The translations under genes were made by a program, and so were the position numbers. The notes beneath the pieces are model-generated. The model did no database searches and was not told the origin of the DNA. It saw nothing but the letters and a program-made list of their open reading frames with translations. DNA of 12,694 nucleotides from Bacillota bacterium. Its GTDB lineage: Bacteria; Bacillota; Clostridia; Christensenellales; SZUA-584. Shown one piece after another: positions 6,562 through 12,694 of this stretch (its first letter is position 1; the number at the start of each line of letters is the position of its first letter). Location of the stretch: positions 1 through 12,694 of the forward strand of contig JAEWTL010000040.1 in assembly GCA_023459495.1 (NCBI GenBank). The letters run 5' to 3'.

Positions 6562-8300
6562 TGTCATACTGGGAAAGGAGACAGGAACAGAAGTACCTTG
6601 TCGGTGAAAAGAAAATAAATGACTACTACAAGGAGCTGGAGAAATCTTTTGAGCAGGCAAAAAGAGAAATACAGGTTGTAATTAATGATTTTTATATACG
6701 GTATGCCCGTGAAAATCAATTAAGCTATGCAGAAGCACAGCGGGCATTGAGTAAAACGGAAATTGGAGATCTGAAAAGCTTTATAAATAAAGTTAATGCC
6801 AACATGGGCAAGTATGATCTGGAACTCAACAACATGTCTATCAAGGCAAGAATTACACGATATGAGGCTTTACAGAAACAGATTGACGCTTTATTGCAAC
6901 AACTTTATTCGGTGGATTATCAGTACGATGGTGAAGAGCTCCTCAAAGATGTTTACTCGGATTCATATTACCGGACTTGGTTTAATATTGATCAGTACCA
7001 TGGTTTTCACCAAGAATTTGCACAGGTTAACCCTGATACAATAGACGAATTGATCAGATATCCATTTAACGGTGCTGACTTTTCTACACGGATATGGAAG
7101 CAAAAGGACCACATGCTGCAGGTTCTCAACGAGTCAATAACAACAATGCTTATCCAAGGAAGGAGCCCAAATACACTTGCTAAGGATTTTGCAAAGAAGT
7201 TTAATACAAAAGAATACGAGGCATACCGGCTACTGCACACGGAAGGTAGTTTTATTATTGAACAGGCGACTCAAAAAGCTTATGAAAATGACGGGGTATT
7301 AAAATACCAGTGGCTTGCTACCTTGGATTCAAAAACTTGTGAAGAATGCGCGCCTCTTGACGGTAAGGTGTTTGATGTTGGTAAAGGTATTGTTGGAAAG
7401 AATCTTACTCCAAAGCACAATTTATGCAGGTGTACAACGGTACCGTATTATGACGATGTTGAACCAGGTACCCGGACAGCAAGGAGTCCTGATAATAAAC
7501 AATCGTATTCGGTTCCGGCAGATATGACCTTTGAAAAGTGGCACAAGGATTACATTGAAAGCAATCCTGAAGCTTTATTAGCTGAGAAGAAAGCCCGGAA
7601 CTACAGAGCGGATAAGAAACAGTATGAAAAGTATAAGACTGTCCTTGGTTCCGGTGCGGGTAAATCCATTGATGATTTCCAGAATTTGAAGTATAATAAA
7701 ACTGAAGAATGGGCTTCAATAAAAGGTGATTATAGAAAATTGAATGCCTATAACAAAATTATAGCCAATGAGCCTGCAATCACAAAGGACTTAACGGAGA
7801 TATCAAATAATACCGGCTCTGAATTAGCGGGACTGGAATTTAAGTTAAAAACCAAAGAATCATATATGCGAAAAGTTAATATGGATAGTAAAAACAGCTT
7901 GGATCCGACAGCTATTCAAGAGACTATTGACAATACGAATGATGTTATAAGATATACGTTCCAGGCTTCGCATACGAATTTGGTCGATAAATATATTGAG
8001 ATCAATAAGCAGTTAACCGAGAAGGGATATTCACAAACAAAAGTAAAAAACACATGGCTCATTAAGAGTAACCCCTACAAAGGGATTAACTGTAATTATT
8101 CCACTCCTGGCGGCCAGAAGTTTGAAATCCAATACCATACTCCGGAAAGTTTTGCTGTTAAAAATGGTGAAATGCACAGGCTTTATGAAGAGTGGCGTGT
8201 ATTGCCAAAGGATTCGGATAAACGTATTGAGCTTGAAGTATCCATGAAAAAGTTATCCGATTCAATGATTCAGCCGGACAATATAGAAAGGGTGAAGTGA
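6561..8300 (+). CDS. MuF-type minor head protein fused to a C-terminal RelA/SpoT-like toxin domain
   Basis: This 579-residue protein is about twice the usual length of a plain SPP1 gp7/MuF protein. Residues ~1-300 are the MuF minor head domain: a long coiled N-terminal region, then RLLHTEGSFI, C260-x2-C263 and H286-x2-C-x-C291, a likely metal-binding site. After a linker, residues ~355-575 form an extra domain. Its motifs line up with (p)ppGpp-type synthetases: K428-L-K-T-K-E-S434 (compare RxKS), D461-V-I-R-Y-T-F (compare DxxAIR), N497-T-W499, Y506-K-G-I-N (compare GYxSxH), F521-E-I-Q-Y-H-T527 (compare EVQIRT, catalytic Glu = E522) and H539-R-L-Y-E. The canonical Asp of the DxxAIR motif is shifted or absent. 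MuF proteins bind the portal inside the head, and MuF C-terminal toxins are known in temperate phages. GGAAGGTGA at 6546-6554 is the ribosome binding site. The head role is firm; the toxin fold is a by-eye call. Confidence 0.75.
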   Translation: MSYWERRQEQKYLVGEKKINDYYKELEKSFEQAKREIQVVINDFYIRYARENQLSYAEAQRALSKTEIGDLKSFINKVNANMGKYDLELNNMSIKARITRYEALQKQIDALLQQLYSVDYQYDGEELLKDVYSDSYYRTWFNIDQYHGFHQEFAQVNPDTIDELIRYPFNGADFSTRIWKQKDHMLQVLNESITTMLIQGRSPNTLAKDFAKKFNTKEYEAYRLLHTEGSFIIEQATQKAYENDGVLKYQWLATLDSKTCEECAPLDGKVFDVGKGIVGKNLTPKHNLCRCTTVPYYDDVEPGTRTARSPDNKQSYSVPADMTFEKWHKDYIESNPEALLAEKKARNYRADKKQYEKYKTVLGSGAGKSIDDFQNLKYNKTEEWASIKGDYRKLNAYNKIIANEPAITKDLTEISNNTGSELAGLEFKLKTKESYMRKVNMDSKNSLDPTAIQETIDNTNDVIRYTFQASHTNLVDKYIEINKQLTEKGYSQTKVKNTWLIKSNPYKGINCNYSTPGGQKFEIQYHTPESFAVKNGEMHRLYEEWRVLPKDSDKRIELEVSMKKLSDSMIQPDNIERVK

Positions 8301-8301
8301 T

Positions 8302-8529
8302 TTGTCAACATATTATAAAATTCTTGATAAAAACCTTATTGGTCGTCAGGATGGAATGTTTGATTGTTATATTTACGATGCTGAAAAAGGTTGGAAACCC
8401 GATGATGAACACATTTTAATGGATCGTATTATTGGATACGACGAAGACAGAATCGGGAGTTCTGATATGCTCTTCAGGGTTGATGAAATTACAGAAGAAG
8501 AAGCTAATGAAATAATATCACAGTTTTAA
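8302..8529 (+). CDS. Small acidic protein, candidate immunity protein to the upstream toxin domain
   Basis: A 75-residue cytosolic protein starting at TTG 8302, one base after the minor head stop. GAAAGGGTGA at 8286-8295, inside the end of the upstream gene, is the ribosome binding site, so translation is coupled. It carries 19 Asp/Glu against 8 Lys/Arg, giving a strong negative charge, as is common for immunity proteins that block a basic active site. The central LMDRIIGYDED segment is the most distinctive part; no signal peptide, membrane segment or enzyme motif is seen. It is followed at once by two terminator-like hairpins, so it closes a two-gene unit with the MuF-toxin gene. The immunity role is inferred from position, size and charge. 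A small virion or unrelated protein remains possible. Confidence 0.6.
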   Translation: MSTYYKILDKNLIGRQDGMFDCYIYDAEKGWKPDDEHILMDRIIGYDEDRIGSSDMLFRVDEITEEEANEIISQF

Positions 8530-8565
8530 AAGCATTTGCCCTGTAAAAAGGTAGGTGCTTTTATT
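8527..8565 (+). terminator. Intrinsic terminator 1 after the candidate immunity gene
   Basis: TAAAAGCA (8527-8534) and TGCTTTTA (8556-8563) form a perfect 8-bp stem, with an inner CCT/AGG pairing (8540-8542 with 8549-8551). The stem begins in the stop codon of the upstream gene and ends in a T-rich run, so it would release transcripts directly after that gene. The stem is AT-rich and probably only partly efficient. Confidence 0.55.
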
Positions 8566-8573
8566 ATGCGTAT

Positions 8574-8604
8574 AAAAGTGCTCTGGGTGTCAGAGTGCTT
8601 TTTT
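8574..8604 (+). terminator. Intrinsic terminator 2 after the candidate immunity gene
   Basis: AAAGTGCTCTG (8575-8585) pairs with CAGAGTGCTTT (8591-8601) as an 11-bp stem containing two adjacent G-U pairs, with the 5-base loop GGTGT, and runs into six T (8599-8604). This is the better of the two tandem terminators. Together they separate the packaging, portal and minor head genes from the scaffold and capsid genes. Confidence 0.7.
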
Positions 8605-8608
8605 ATTT

Positions 8609-8690
8609 TGCTCTTTTTACAGGTTTGTAGAGCATAAAGAACAAAGTAACTCCCAAGTCGGAGAGCGACTATAAAAAATCTATGGAGGAA
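8609..8690 (+). promoter_or_regulatory. Structured leader upstream of the scaffold gene
   Basis: After the terminators the leader can form TGCTC (8609-8613) with GAGCA (8630-8634), stacked on TACA (8618-8621) with TGTA (8626-8629), and then AGTCG (8656-8660) with CGACT (8666-8670) around the loop GAGAG. The scaffold ribosome binding site GGAGGAA at 8684-8690 follows in an unpaired A-rich stretch. No convincing promoter was seen: TATAAA at 8670-8675 has no -35 partner. The leader could stabilise or expose the mRNA of these highly expressed genes. Confidence 0.35.
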
Positions 8691-8697
8691 TTGGATT

Positions 8698-9306
8698 ATG
8701 GAATGGTTAAAAAAACTGATTGAAAATGCAAAGAAAAAGGATGACGGCAGCATTGATATGGATGATTTAATCAAGCAGATCAATGCAGAGTTTCCCAAGA
8801 ATGCGGTGCCCAAATCAGAGTTCAATACGATTAATGAGCAACTCAAAACGGCAAATAACACAATTATAGACCTGAAGAAAAATAATGCTGACAATGAGAC
8901 ACTGCAGAAAACCATTAAGGAACACGAAACTACTATCTCTAACTTAAAAGCGGACTCCGATAAGGTCAAGAAAGAATATGCCCTGAAGGATAAGCTTAAG
9001 GATTTAGGGGTAACAGATCCGGATTACTTGATTTACAAGCACGGGGGAATTGAGAAGTTCAATTATGATAAGGATGGGAATCTGATAGGCCTTGAAGATT
9101 CCGTTAAGCCTTACAAAGAATCAATACCTCATATCTTTAAATCGGGTAAATCCGGAACGGACTACACTCCTGCAGGTGGCGGTGAATACACCGGAAAGAA
9201 TCCTTTTGCAAAGGATACTTTTAATTTGACCGAGCAGGGGAAATTACTAAAAACCAACCCGGCACAGGCCAAGGAACTGGCTGCAGCTGCCGGTGTAACA
9301 ATTTAA
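8698..9306 (+). CDS. Capsid scaffold protein, phage GP20 family
   Basis: A 202-residue scaffold protein of the phage minor structural GP20 family. After a basic N terminus come the conserved VPKSEFNTINEQLK motif (about residues 37-50) and a long coiled coil to about residue 100, rich in K, E, N and L, then DLGVTDPDYLIYKHGG and the Gly-rich GGGEYTGKNPFAKDTFNLTEQ segment that ends such proteins. Scaffolds line the inside of the prohead, guide capsid assembly and leave before DNA packaging. The start has GGAGGAA at 8684-8690 with a 7-base spacer. It precedes the major capsid gene by 23 bases, the usual order. Length is ordinary for the family. Confidence 0.88.
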   Translation: MEWLKKLIENAKKKDDGSIDMDDLIKQINAEFPKNAVPKSEFNTINEQLKTANNTIIDLKKNNADNETLQKTIKEHETTISNLKADSDKVKKEYALKDKLKDLGVTDPDYLIYKHGGIEKFNYDKDGNLIGLEDSVKPYKESIPHIFKSGKSGTDYTPAGGGEYTGKNPFAKDTFNLTEQGKLLKTNPAQAKELAAAAGVTI

Positions 9307-9329
9307 GAAAGGTAAAGGTGAGATAAAAT

Positions 9330-10337
9330 ATGCCAGGAACAAGATTAAGTGACGTAATTGTACCGGAACTTTTTAACCCTTATGTGGTAAATCGGACAAT
9401 GGAGCTATCGGCTTTGATTCAAAGCGGAATAGTGGTAAATAACAGTGAGTTTGATGCTTTGGCATCCCAGGCCAGTCCTTTGGTCAACATGCCGTTTTTC
9501 GAGGATCTGACGGGTGAATCTGAACAGATTATAGAAGATGCAGATCTGGAAGCAGATAAAATTACATCTAACAAAGATGTGGCTGCTATTATCAGACGTG
9601 CAAAAATGTGGAGCGCAACAGATTTGTCCGCAGCTCTTGCCGGCAGCGATCCTATGGCAGCTATAGGCAGTCTGGTTGCAGGCTTTTGGGTAAGAGATAT
9701 GCAGAAAGAATTGATTGCTTTACTAAAAGGAATATTTGGCACATATACTCCAGATGGTGGTGAAGCGATTACCAGGCTCAAAGATAATATCTTGGACATT
9801 TCCGCAGAAACCGGTAACGCCGCCAAATGGAGCGGCAGTGCTTTTATTGATGCACAGCAGCGCCTGGGGGACGCAAAGGAGCAGCTTACCGCTGTAACGG
9901 TACATAGTGCAACTGAAGCATTCTTAAGAAAGCAGAATCTGATTGAAACAGTTCAGCCTTCTACTGGTGGAAAGATTGATGTTTACCAGGGGAAAAGGGT
10001 AATTATCGATGATGGGTGTCCGCATGAGGGTACTGGCACAAACATGGTATTTACATCTTATCTGTTTGGTGCCGGTGCGATTGCATTGGGTAACGGCTCT
10101 CCTGTCGGGTTTGTACCAACGGAAATAGACAGGGACAAGAAAAAGGGATCCGGTGTGGATTACTTGATTAACAGGAAAACCAATATCCTGCATCCGCGCG
10201 GGGTGAAATTTACAAATTCAAATGTTGAAAAAACTGAAGGACCGTCCAGAACAGAATTACAGGATGCAGAAAACTGGTCTCCTGTTTACCAGCCAAAGCA
10301 GATCAGGATCGTAGCGTTCAAGCATAAAATCGGTTAA
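9330..10337 (+). CDS. Major capsid protein
   Basis: A 335-residue major head protein. The opening TRLSDVIVPELFNPYVVNRTME, then INMPFF-like VNMPFFEDLTGESE, AIIRRAKMWSATDLSAALAGSDPM and the later AFLRKQNLIETVQPS and GKRVIIDDGCP are typical of the GP13-like / coat family of Firmicutes phages with the HK97 fold; the middle part forms the A domain and the N-terminal region the E-loop. It builds the icosahedral shell around the scaffold. The start is preceded by AAAGGTGAG at 9314-9322. An intrinsic terminator starts 9 bases after the stop, so the scaffold and capsid genes form a separate, probably highly expressed unit. Confidence 0.92.
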   Translation: MPGTRLSDVIVPELFNPYVVNRTMELSALIQSGIVVNNSEFDALASQASPLVNMPFFEDLTGESEQIIEDADLEADKITSNKDVAAIIRRAKMWSATDLSAALAGSDPMAAIGSLVAGFWVRDMQKELIALLKGIFGTYTPDGGEAITRLKDNILDISAETGNAAKWSGSAFIDAQQRLGDAKEQLTAVTVHSATEAFLRKQNLIETVQPSTGGKIDVYQGKRVIIDDGCPHEGTGTNMVFTSYLFGAGAIALGNGSPVGFVPTEIDRDKKKGSGVDYLINRKTNILHPRGVKFTNSNVEKTEGPSRTELQDAENWSPVYQPKQIRIVAFKHKIG

Positions 10338-10346
10338 ATATTAGAA

Positions 10347-10377
10347 GGGTGCTGAGTAAAATCAGCTCCCCTTTTTT
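10347..10377 (+). terminator. Intrinsic terminator after the major capsid gene
   Basis: GGGTGCTGA (10347-10355) pairs with TCAGCTCCC (10362-10370) as a 9-position stem with a single T-T mismatch and the 6-base loop GTAAAA, followed by six T (10372-10377). It probably lowers expression of the tail-joining genes relative to the capsid gene. It also shows that the GTG at 10349, inside the stem, is not the start of the next gene. Confidence 0.8.
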
Positions 10378-10390
10378 AGGAGTTGATACA

Positions 10391-10732
10391 GTGATTACAA
10401 CAGACTTAATTCAAAAGATTAAAGACAATCTTAAAATAACAGATGATTCTAAAGACCTTATAATCTCCGACGTAATTCTGGAGGCATTAAATTACTGTAA
10501 TCTTGAAGAGCTGCCGGCAGGTCTTGAGCCTTATATCCGGAAAAAGGTCCAGGGAATAATCAATTATGAATTACAGAATAGTACTATCTCAGTATTTGAT
10601 GTTAAATCCATAAAAGAGGGTGACACATCCATTACATACAATGTGGATGATAAAACCTCCAGGGAGACCATATACGGTTTATCTGACAGGGATAAAAAAG
10701 TCTTGAAGTTATTCAGGAGGCTGAGGAGATGA
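10391..10732 (+). CDS. Head-tail connector (adaptor) protein
   Basis: A 113-residue, mostly helical protein of the phage head-tail connector type (gp6/gp15-like). DLIQKIKDNLKI, then SDVILEALNYCNLEELPAGLEPYIRKKV and VKSIKEGDTSITYN are the helix pattern and final GDTSI loop of these adaptors, which bind under the portal ring. The frame is open from GTG 10349, but that lies in the terminator stem and has no spacer to a ribosome binding site. GTG 10391 has AGGAG at 10378-10382 with an 8-base spacer and starts the conserved helix, so it is chosen. The end overlaps the next gene by ATGA. Confidence 0.78.
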   Translation: MITTDLIQKIKDNLKITDDSKDLIISDVILEALNYCNLEELPAGLEPYIRKKVQGIINYELQNSTISVFDVKSIKEGDTSITYNVDDKTSRETIYGLSDRDKKVLKLFRRLRR

Positions 10733-11061
10733 ACGCTCTTGAACGGTTGTGGATGGACAAAATGGATATATATCGTTATGTGGACCAGGTTGTAAATGGG
10801 GTTACAAAAACCAAACCGACCTTAATTCATTCTGATATCAAGTGCAAATATAGCAAGGGAGCTCTCAGCGATACTGAAGAAGGAGTTCCCAATATCAAGA
10901 ACAGGCAGACACTGTTTTGCAGTATTGATACCGATTTAAAAGAGGGTGACAAGATTATTGTAACTCAGAGGAATGGGAAGACGGTTATTTTAGCCGTTGG
11001 GGAAGGATTCCCTTTTGCGGCCCACATGGAGTTTGACGTAAAGCGAAGTGAGAAGATATGA
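10729..11061 (+). CDS. Head closure protein, YqbH/XkdH-like
   Basis: A 110-residue protein with the layout of YqbH/XkdH-like head closure proteins (DUF3599): a short helix (LERLWMDKMDIYR) followed by a beta-rich body with KCKYSKGAL, LFCSIDTDLKEGDKIIVTQRNGK and an ending on charged residues. These proteins form the ring that closes the connector after packaging and receives the tail. Position between the connector and a gp10-like protein is exactly as in PBSX-type phages. The start is served by GGAGGCTGAGGAG at 10717-10729, and both ends overlap neighbours by 4 bases. The family call rests on order and pattern more than on a single motif. Confidence 0.7.
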   Translation: MNALERLWMDKMDIYRYVDQVVNGVTKTKPTLIHSDIKCKYSKGALSDTEEGVPNIKNRQTLFCSIDTDLKEGDKIIVTQRNGKTVILAVGEGFPFAAHMEFDVKRSEKI

Positions 11062-11471
11062 GCAGCAACAGGGAAAATAATAAAAGGGCTCTGGATGCTT
11101 ACCGCAAACAGTTAAAAGCTATGGTTGACGATATCCGGGATATTGATATTACAATTCTGAATAAGGCTGTAAATATTGGAATGGCAGAAGCAAAAAGAAA
11201 CACCAGAGTAATATCAGGCTTTATGAGAAGAAGCTGGCGCTCGGCTCCTGCAGTAAGGTCAAACGGAGGAGTAACCAAGTCTCTGGTGAACTCGGCGGAT
11301 TATTCAAGCTTTGTAAATTATGGCCACCGCATTGTTAATAAAAATGGAGAAACGGTTGGCTGGGTAAAGGGGCAGTTTATTCTGGATCGCGCTGTGAAAA
11401 AGGTTGAGTATGAGTTGTCGAAGGGATTCAAAAATGAAGTTGAGAGGGTGAATAAAAAACATGATAAGTAG
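11058..11471 (+). CDS. Tail completion / head-tail joining protein, HK97 gp10-like (XkdI type)
   Basis: A 137-residue protein of the HK97 gp10-like family. The clear signature is the run from ISGFMRRSWRS through SLVNSADYSSFVNYGHRIV to GWVKGQFILDRAV, where a substrate-like R-S-W and Y-x-x-x-V-N-Y-G-H segment leads to a GxxFxxxA-type helix. The N terminus is a helical stretch (KRALDAYRKQLKAMVDDI). In phages of this type the protein sits where tail meets head and is needed for tail assembly. It overlaps the upstream gene by ATGA and the downstream gene by 11 bases. Nothing unusual is seen. Confidence 0.82.
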   Translation: MSSNRENNKRALDAYRKQLKAMVDDIRDIDITILNKAVNIGMAEAKRNTRVISGFMRRSWRSAPAVRSNGGVTKSLVNSADYSSFVNYGHRIVNKNGETVGWVKGQFILDRAVKKVEYELSKGFKNEVERVNKKHDK

Positions 11472-11874
11472 TGTAAAACAGGCCATAGTAGATAAGCTGT
11501 TTGAATGCTATCAGGGTTACACAATCTATGATGAAGATATTTCTCAGAACTTCAAAACTCCGTCCTTTCTTATAACTCTTATAGACCAGGAATACAGAAA
11601 GCGGATAAATGATAAATTCGACAGTGTGCTTTCTTTTGATGTTGCCTATTTTAGCGATAAAGAAAACACTGAAATCAAATCAGACTGCTTTGAGGTCCAA
11701 CTGAATTTATTCAGGGCTTTTGATTTGGTAGGCACTTTCAGGGTGTTGAACAAGCAGGCAACAATAACCGATAATGTGCTGCACTTTACTTTTGAAATCA
11801 GGTATTCGGAGATAAATGATATTCAATATGACAAGATGCAGCAGCAACAGACGAATACAAGAACGGAGGGATAA
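11461..11874 (+). CDS. Tail terminator-like protein (YqbJ/XkdJ position, DUF6838-like)
   Basis: A 137-residue protein, probably the tail terminator that caps the tail tube and binds the head. It begins with a helix (SVKQAIVDKLFECY), then alternates strands, with FLITLIDQEYRKRINDKF and SFDVAYFSD as the most telling parts and a final strand HFTFEIRYSE. This order and size match the gene between gp10-like and sheath genes in PBSX-like phages. GAGAGGGTG at 11442-11450 is the ribosome binding site. The C-terminal QQQQ-TNTRTE tail is disordered. The call rests on position and strand pattern. Confidence 0.7.
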   Translation: MISSVKQAIVDKLFECYQGYTIYDEDISQNFKTPSFLITLIDQEYRKRINDKFDSVLSFDVAYFSDKENTEIKSDCFEVQLNLFRAFDLVGTFRVLNKQATITDNVLHFTFEIRYSEINDIQYDKMQQQQTNTRTEG

Positions 11875-11875
11875 A

Positions 11876-12694
11876 ATGGGAGGATCATGGATCAGTCAAA
11901 ATAAAATAATACCCGGAGCATATGTCAATTTCAAGACTAATGCTGCTTTGTCAATAACTCCCGGAGACAGGGGTATAGTGGTTCTGCTACAGGAAATGAG
12001 TGTCGGGACTACCGGTGATATTTATACAATAACTGCCACTGATACAAGCAAATACCCGAATGGAACAACAGAGCCAGAAAAGTTACTGGTTAATGAAGCC
12101 CTGAAGGGTGCAAAAACAGTATTGCTCTACAATTTGGGCACAGAGCACGAGGCTTCAGACATAACAGCTGCTCTGGCCAAATTAAAAACAGCGGTGTTCA
12201 ACACCCTGGCGTATCCATATGATGGTACTGCCTATGACGATAATAAGGATACAATTGCAGCATGGGTTAAAGCTATGCGGGAGGATGAAGGCATAAAGCT
12301 TCAGGCTGTCCTTGCAAACCACATAGCTGACAGCGAAGCAGTTATAAATGTTACCCAGGGAGTTGAACTGTCAAATGTGACAAAGTTAACTGCTGCTCAA
12401 ACCACAGCATGGGTCGCAGGTGTTACGGCGGGAGCAAATATCAATCAATCAAATACCAGCAGGAAATATATTGGAGCTGTAGATGTCATTCCGAAAATGA
12501 CAAAAACCGAAATGGAGGCTGCTATTACAGCAGGCAAATTCATACTAAAGGTTGACGCGGCCCAAAATGTTACTGCTGTATATGATATAAACTCTTTAAC
12601 AAGCGTAACGGTAGAAAAGGGAAAACAGTTTAAGAAGAACCGGGTAATTCGTGCACTTGACGGAATAAACAATGACATTGTGACAATATTTGAG
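11876..12694 (+). CDS. Contractile tail sheath protein, XkdK-like (3' truncated by window)
   Basis: The frame is open from ATG 11876 to the window end with no stop, giving 273 residues of an expected ~440-480. It begins IPGAYVNFKT, SITPGDRGIVVLLQEMSVG, the typical N-terminal part of PBSX XkdK-type sheath proteins, and goes on with KLLVNEALKGAKTVLLYNL, a region joining the sheath core. GGAGGG at 11865-11870 lies 5 bases upstream of the start. The sheath surrounds the tail tube and contracts at infection, so the particle is a myovirus-type phage. The tube protein gene should follow outside the window. The C-terminal core domain is not visible. Confidence 0.9.
   Translation, partial: MGGSWISQNKIIPGAYVNFKTNAALSITPGDRGIVVLLQEMSVGTTGDIYTITATDTSKYPNGTTEPEKLLVNEALKGAKTVLLYNLGTEHEASDITAALAKLKTAVFNTLAYPYDGTAYDDNKDTIAAWVKAMREDEGIKLQAVLANHIADSEAVINVTQGVELSNVTKLTAAQTTAWVAGVTAGANINQSNTSRKYIGAVDVIPKMTKTEMEAAITAGKFILKVDAAQNVTAVYDINSLTSVTVEKGKQFKKNRVIRALDGINNDIVTIFE

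Noticed and set aside
8670..8675. TATAAA as -10 box of a capsid promoter
   Set aside because: No acceptable -35 box is found 16-18 bases upstream, and the bases overlap the arm of a small hairpin.
8526..8969. 147-codon frame on the - strand across the terminators and scaffold start
   Set aside because: It is rich in F, S and L from the antisense of A-rich coding DNA and terminators; the + strand scaffold gene explains the region.
9419..9826. 135-codon frame on the - strand within the capsid gene
   Set aside because: It is a shadow of the major capsid gene with no supporting signals.

Overview
The window is a 12.7-kb slice of a tailed bacteriophage genome, most likely a prophage of a low- to mid-GC Gram-positive host of the class Clostridia. 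The evidence for this is AT-rich codon use, strong GGAGG-type ribosome binding sites, GTG and TTG starts, U-tract intrinsic terminators, and structural proteins that resemble the PBSX (Xkd) and SPP1-like families of Firmicutes. All recognised genes are on the + strand, tightly packed, with several ATGA and TGATG stop/start overlaps. The last gene is the N-terminal part of a tail sheath, so the virion should have a contractile (myovirus) tail. Integration, lysis, baseplate and early regulatory genes lie outside the window.

Layout. (1) Positions 1-584: the 3' end of a VapE/VirE-type primase-helicase gene. (2) 575-850: non-coding DNA with eight GGACAG repeats (plus a variant), several as pairs 9 bp apart, followed by an AT-rich stretch and an 8-bp inverted repeat; this is a candidate replication origin or operator region. 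(3) 873-3137: a VRR-NUC nuclease, a SNF2-type helicase, a 59-residue unknown protein and a probable ArpU/RinA-like late regulator. (4) 3140-3385: a candidate late promoter, a terminator-like hairpin with a competing alternative pairing, and a 32-residue four-cysteine mini-protein. (5) 3402-8300: small terminase, large terminase, portal, and a MuF-type minor head protein with a long C-terminal extension. (6) 8302-8529: a small acidic protein. (7) 8527-8690: two tandem terminator-like hairpins and other structured RNA. (8) 8698-10337: scaffold and major capsid. (9) 10347-12694: a terminator, head-tail connector, head closure, tail completion and tail terminator genes, then the sheath.

How the parts fit. 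The early genes copy and process phage DNA. The candidate regulator would switch on the late promoter just downstream. Terminase, portal, minor head, scaffold and capsid build and fill the head, and the last genes join head to tail.

The most interesting point is the 579-residue minor head protein. Its N-terminal ~300 residues are a normal MuF portal-associated domain with a CxxC...HxxCxC motif. Its C-terminal ~220 residues look like a toxin domain with RelA/SpoT-like nucleotide pyrophosphokinase motifs, and the next gene, one base downstream, encodes a 75-residue acidic protein in the position expected for an immunity protein. This suggests a toxin-immunity pair carried in, and perhaps delivered by, the phage head. 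The fold assignment is by eye and is inference.
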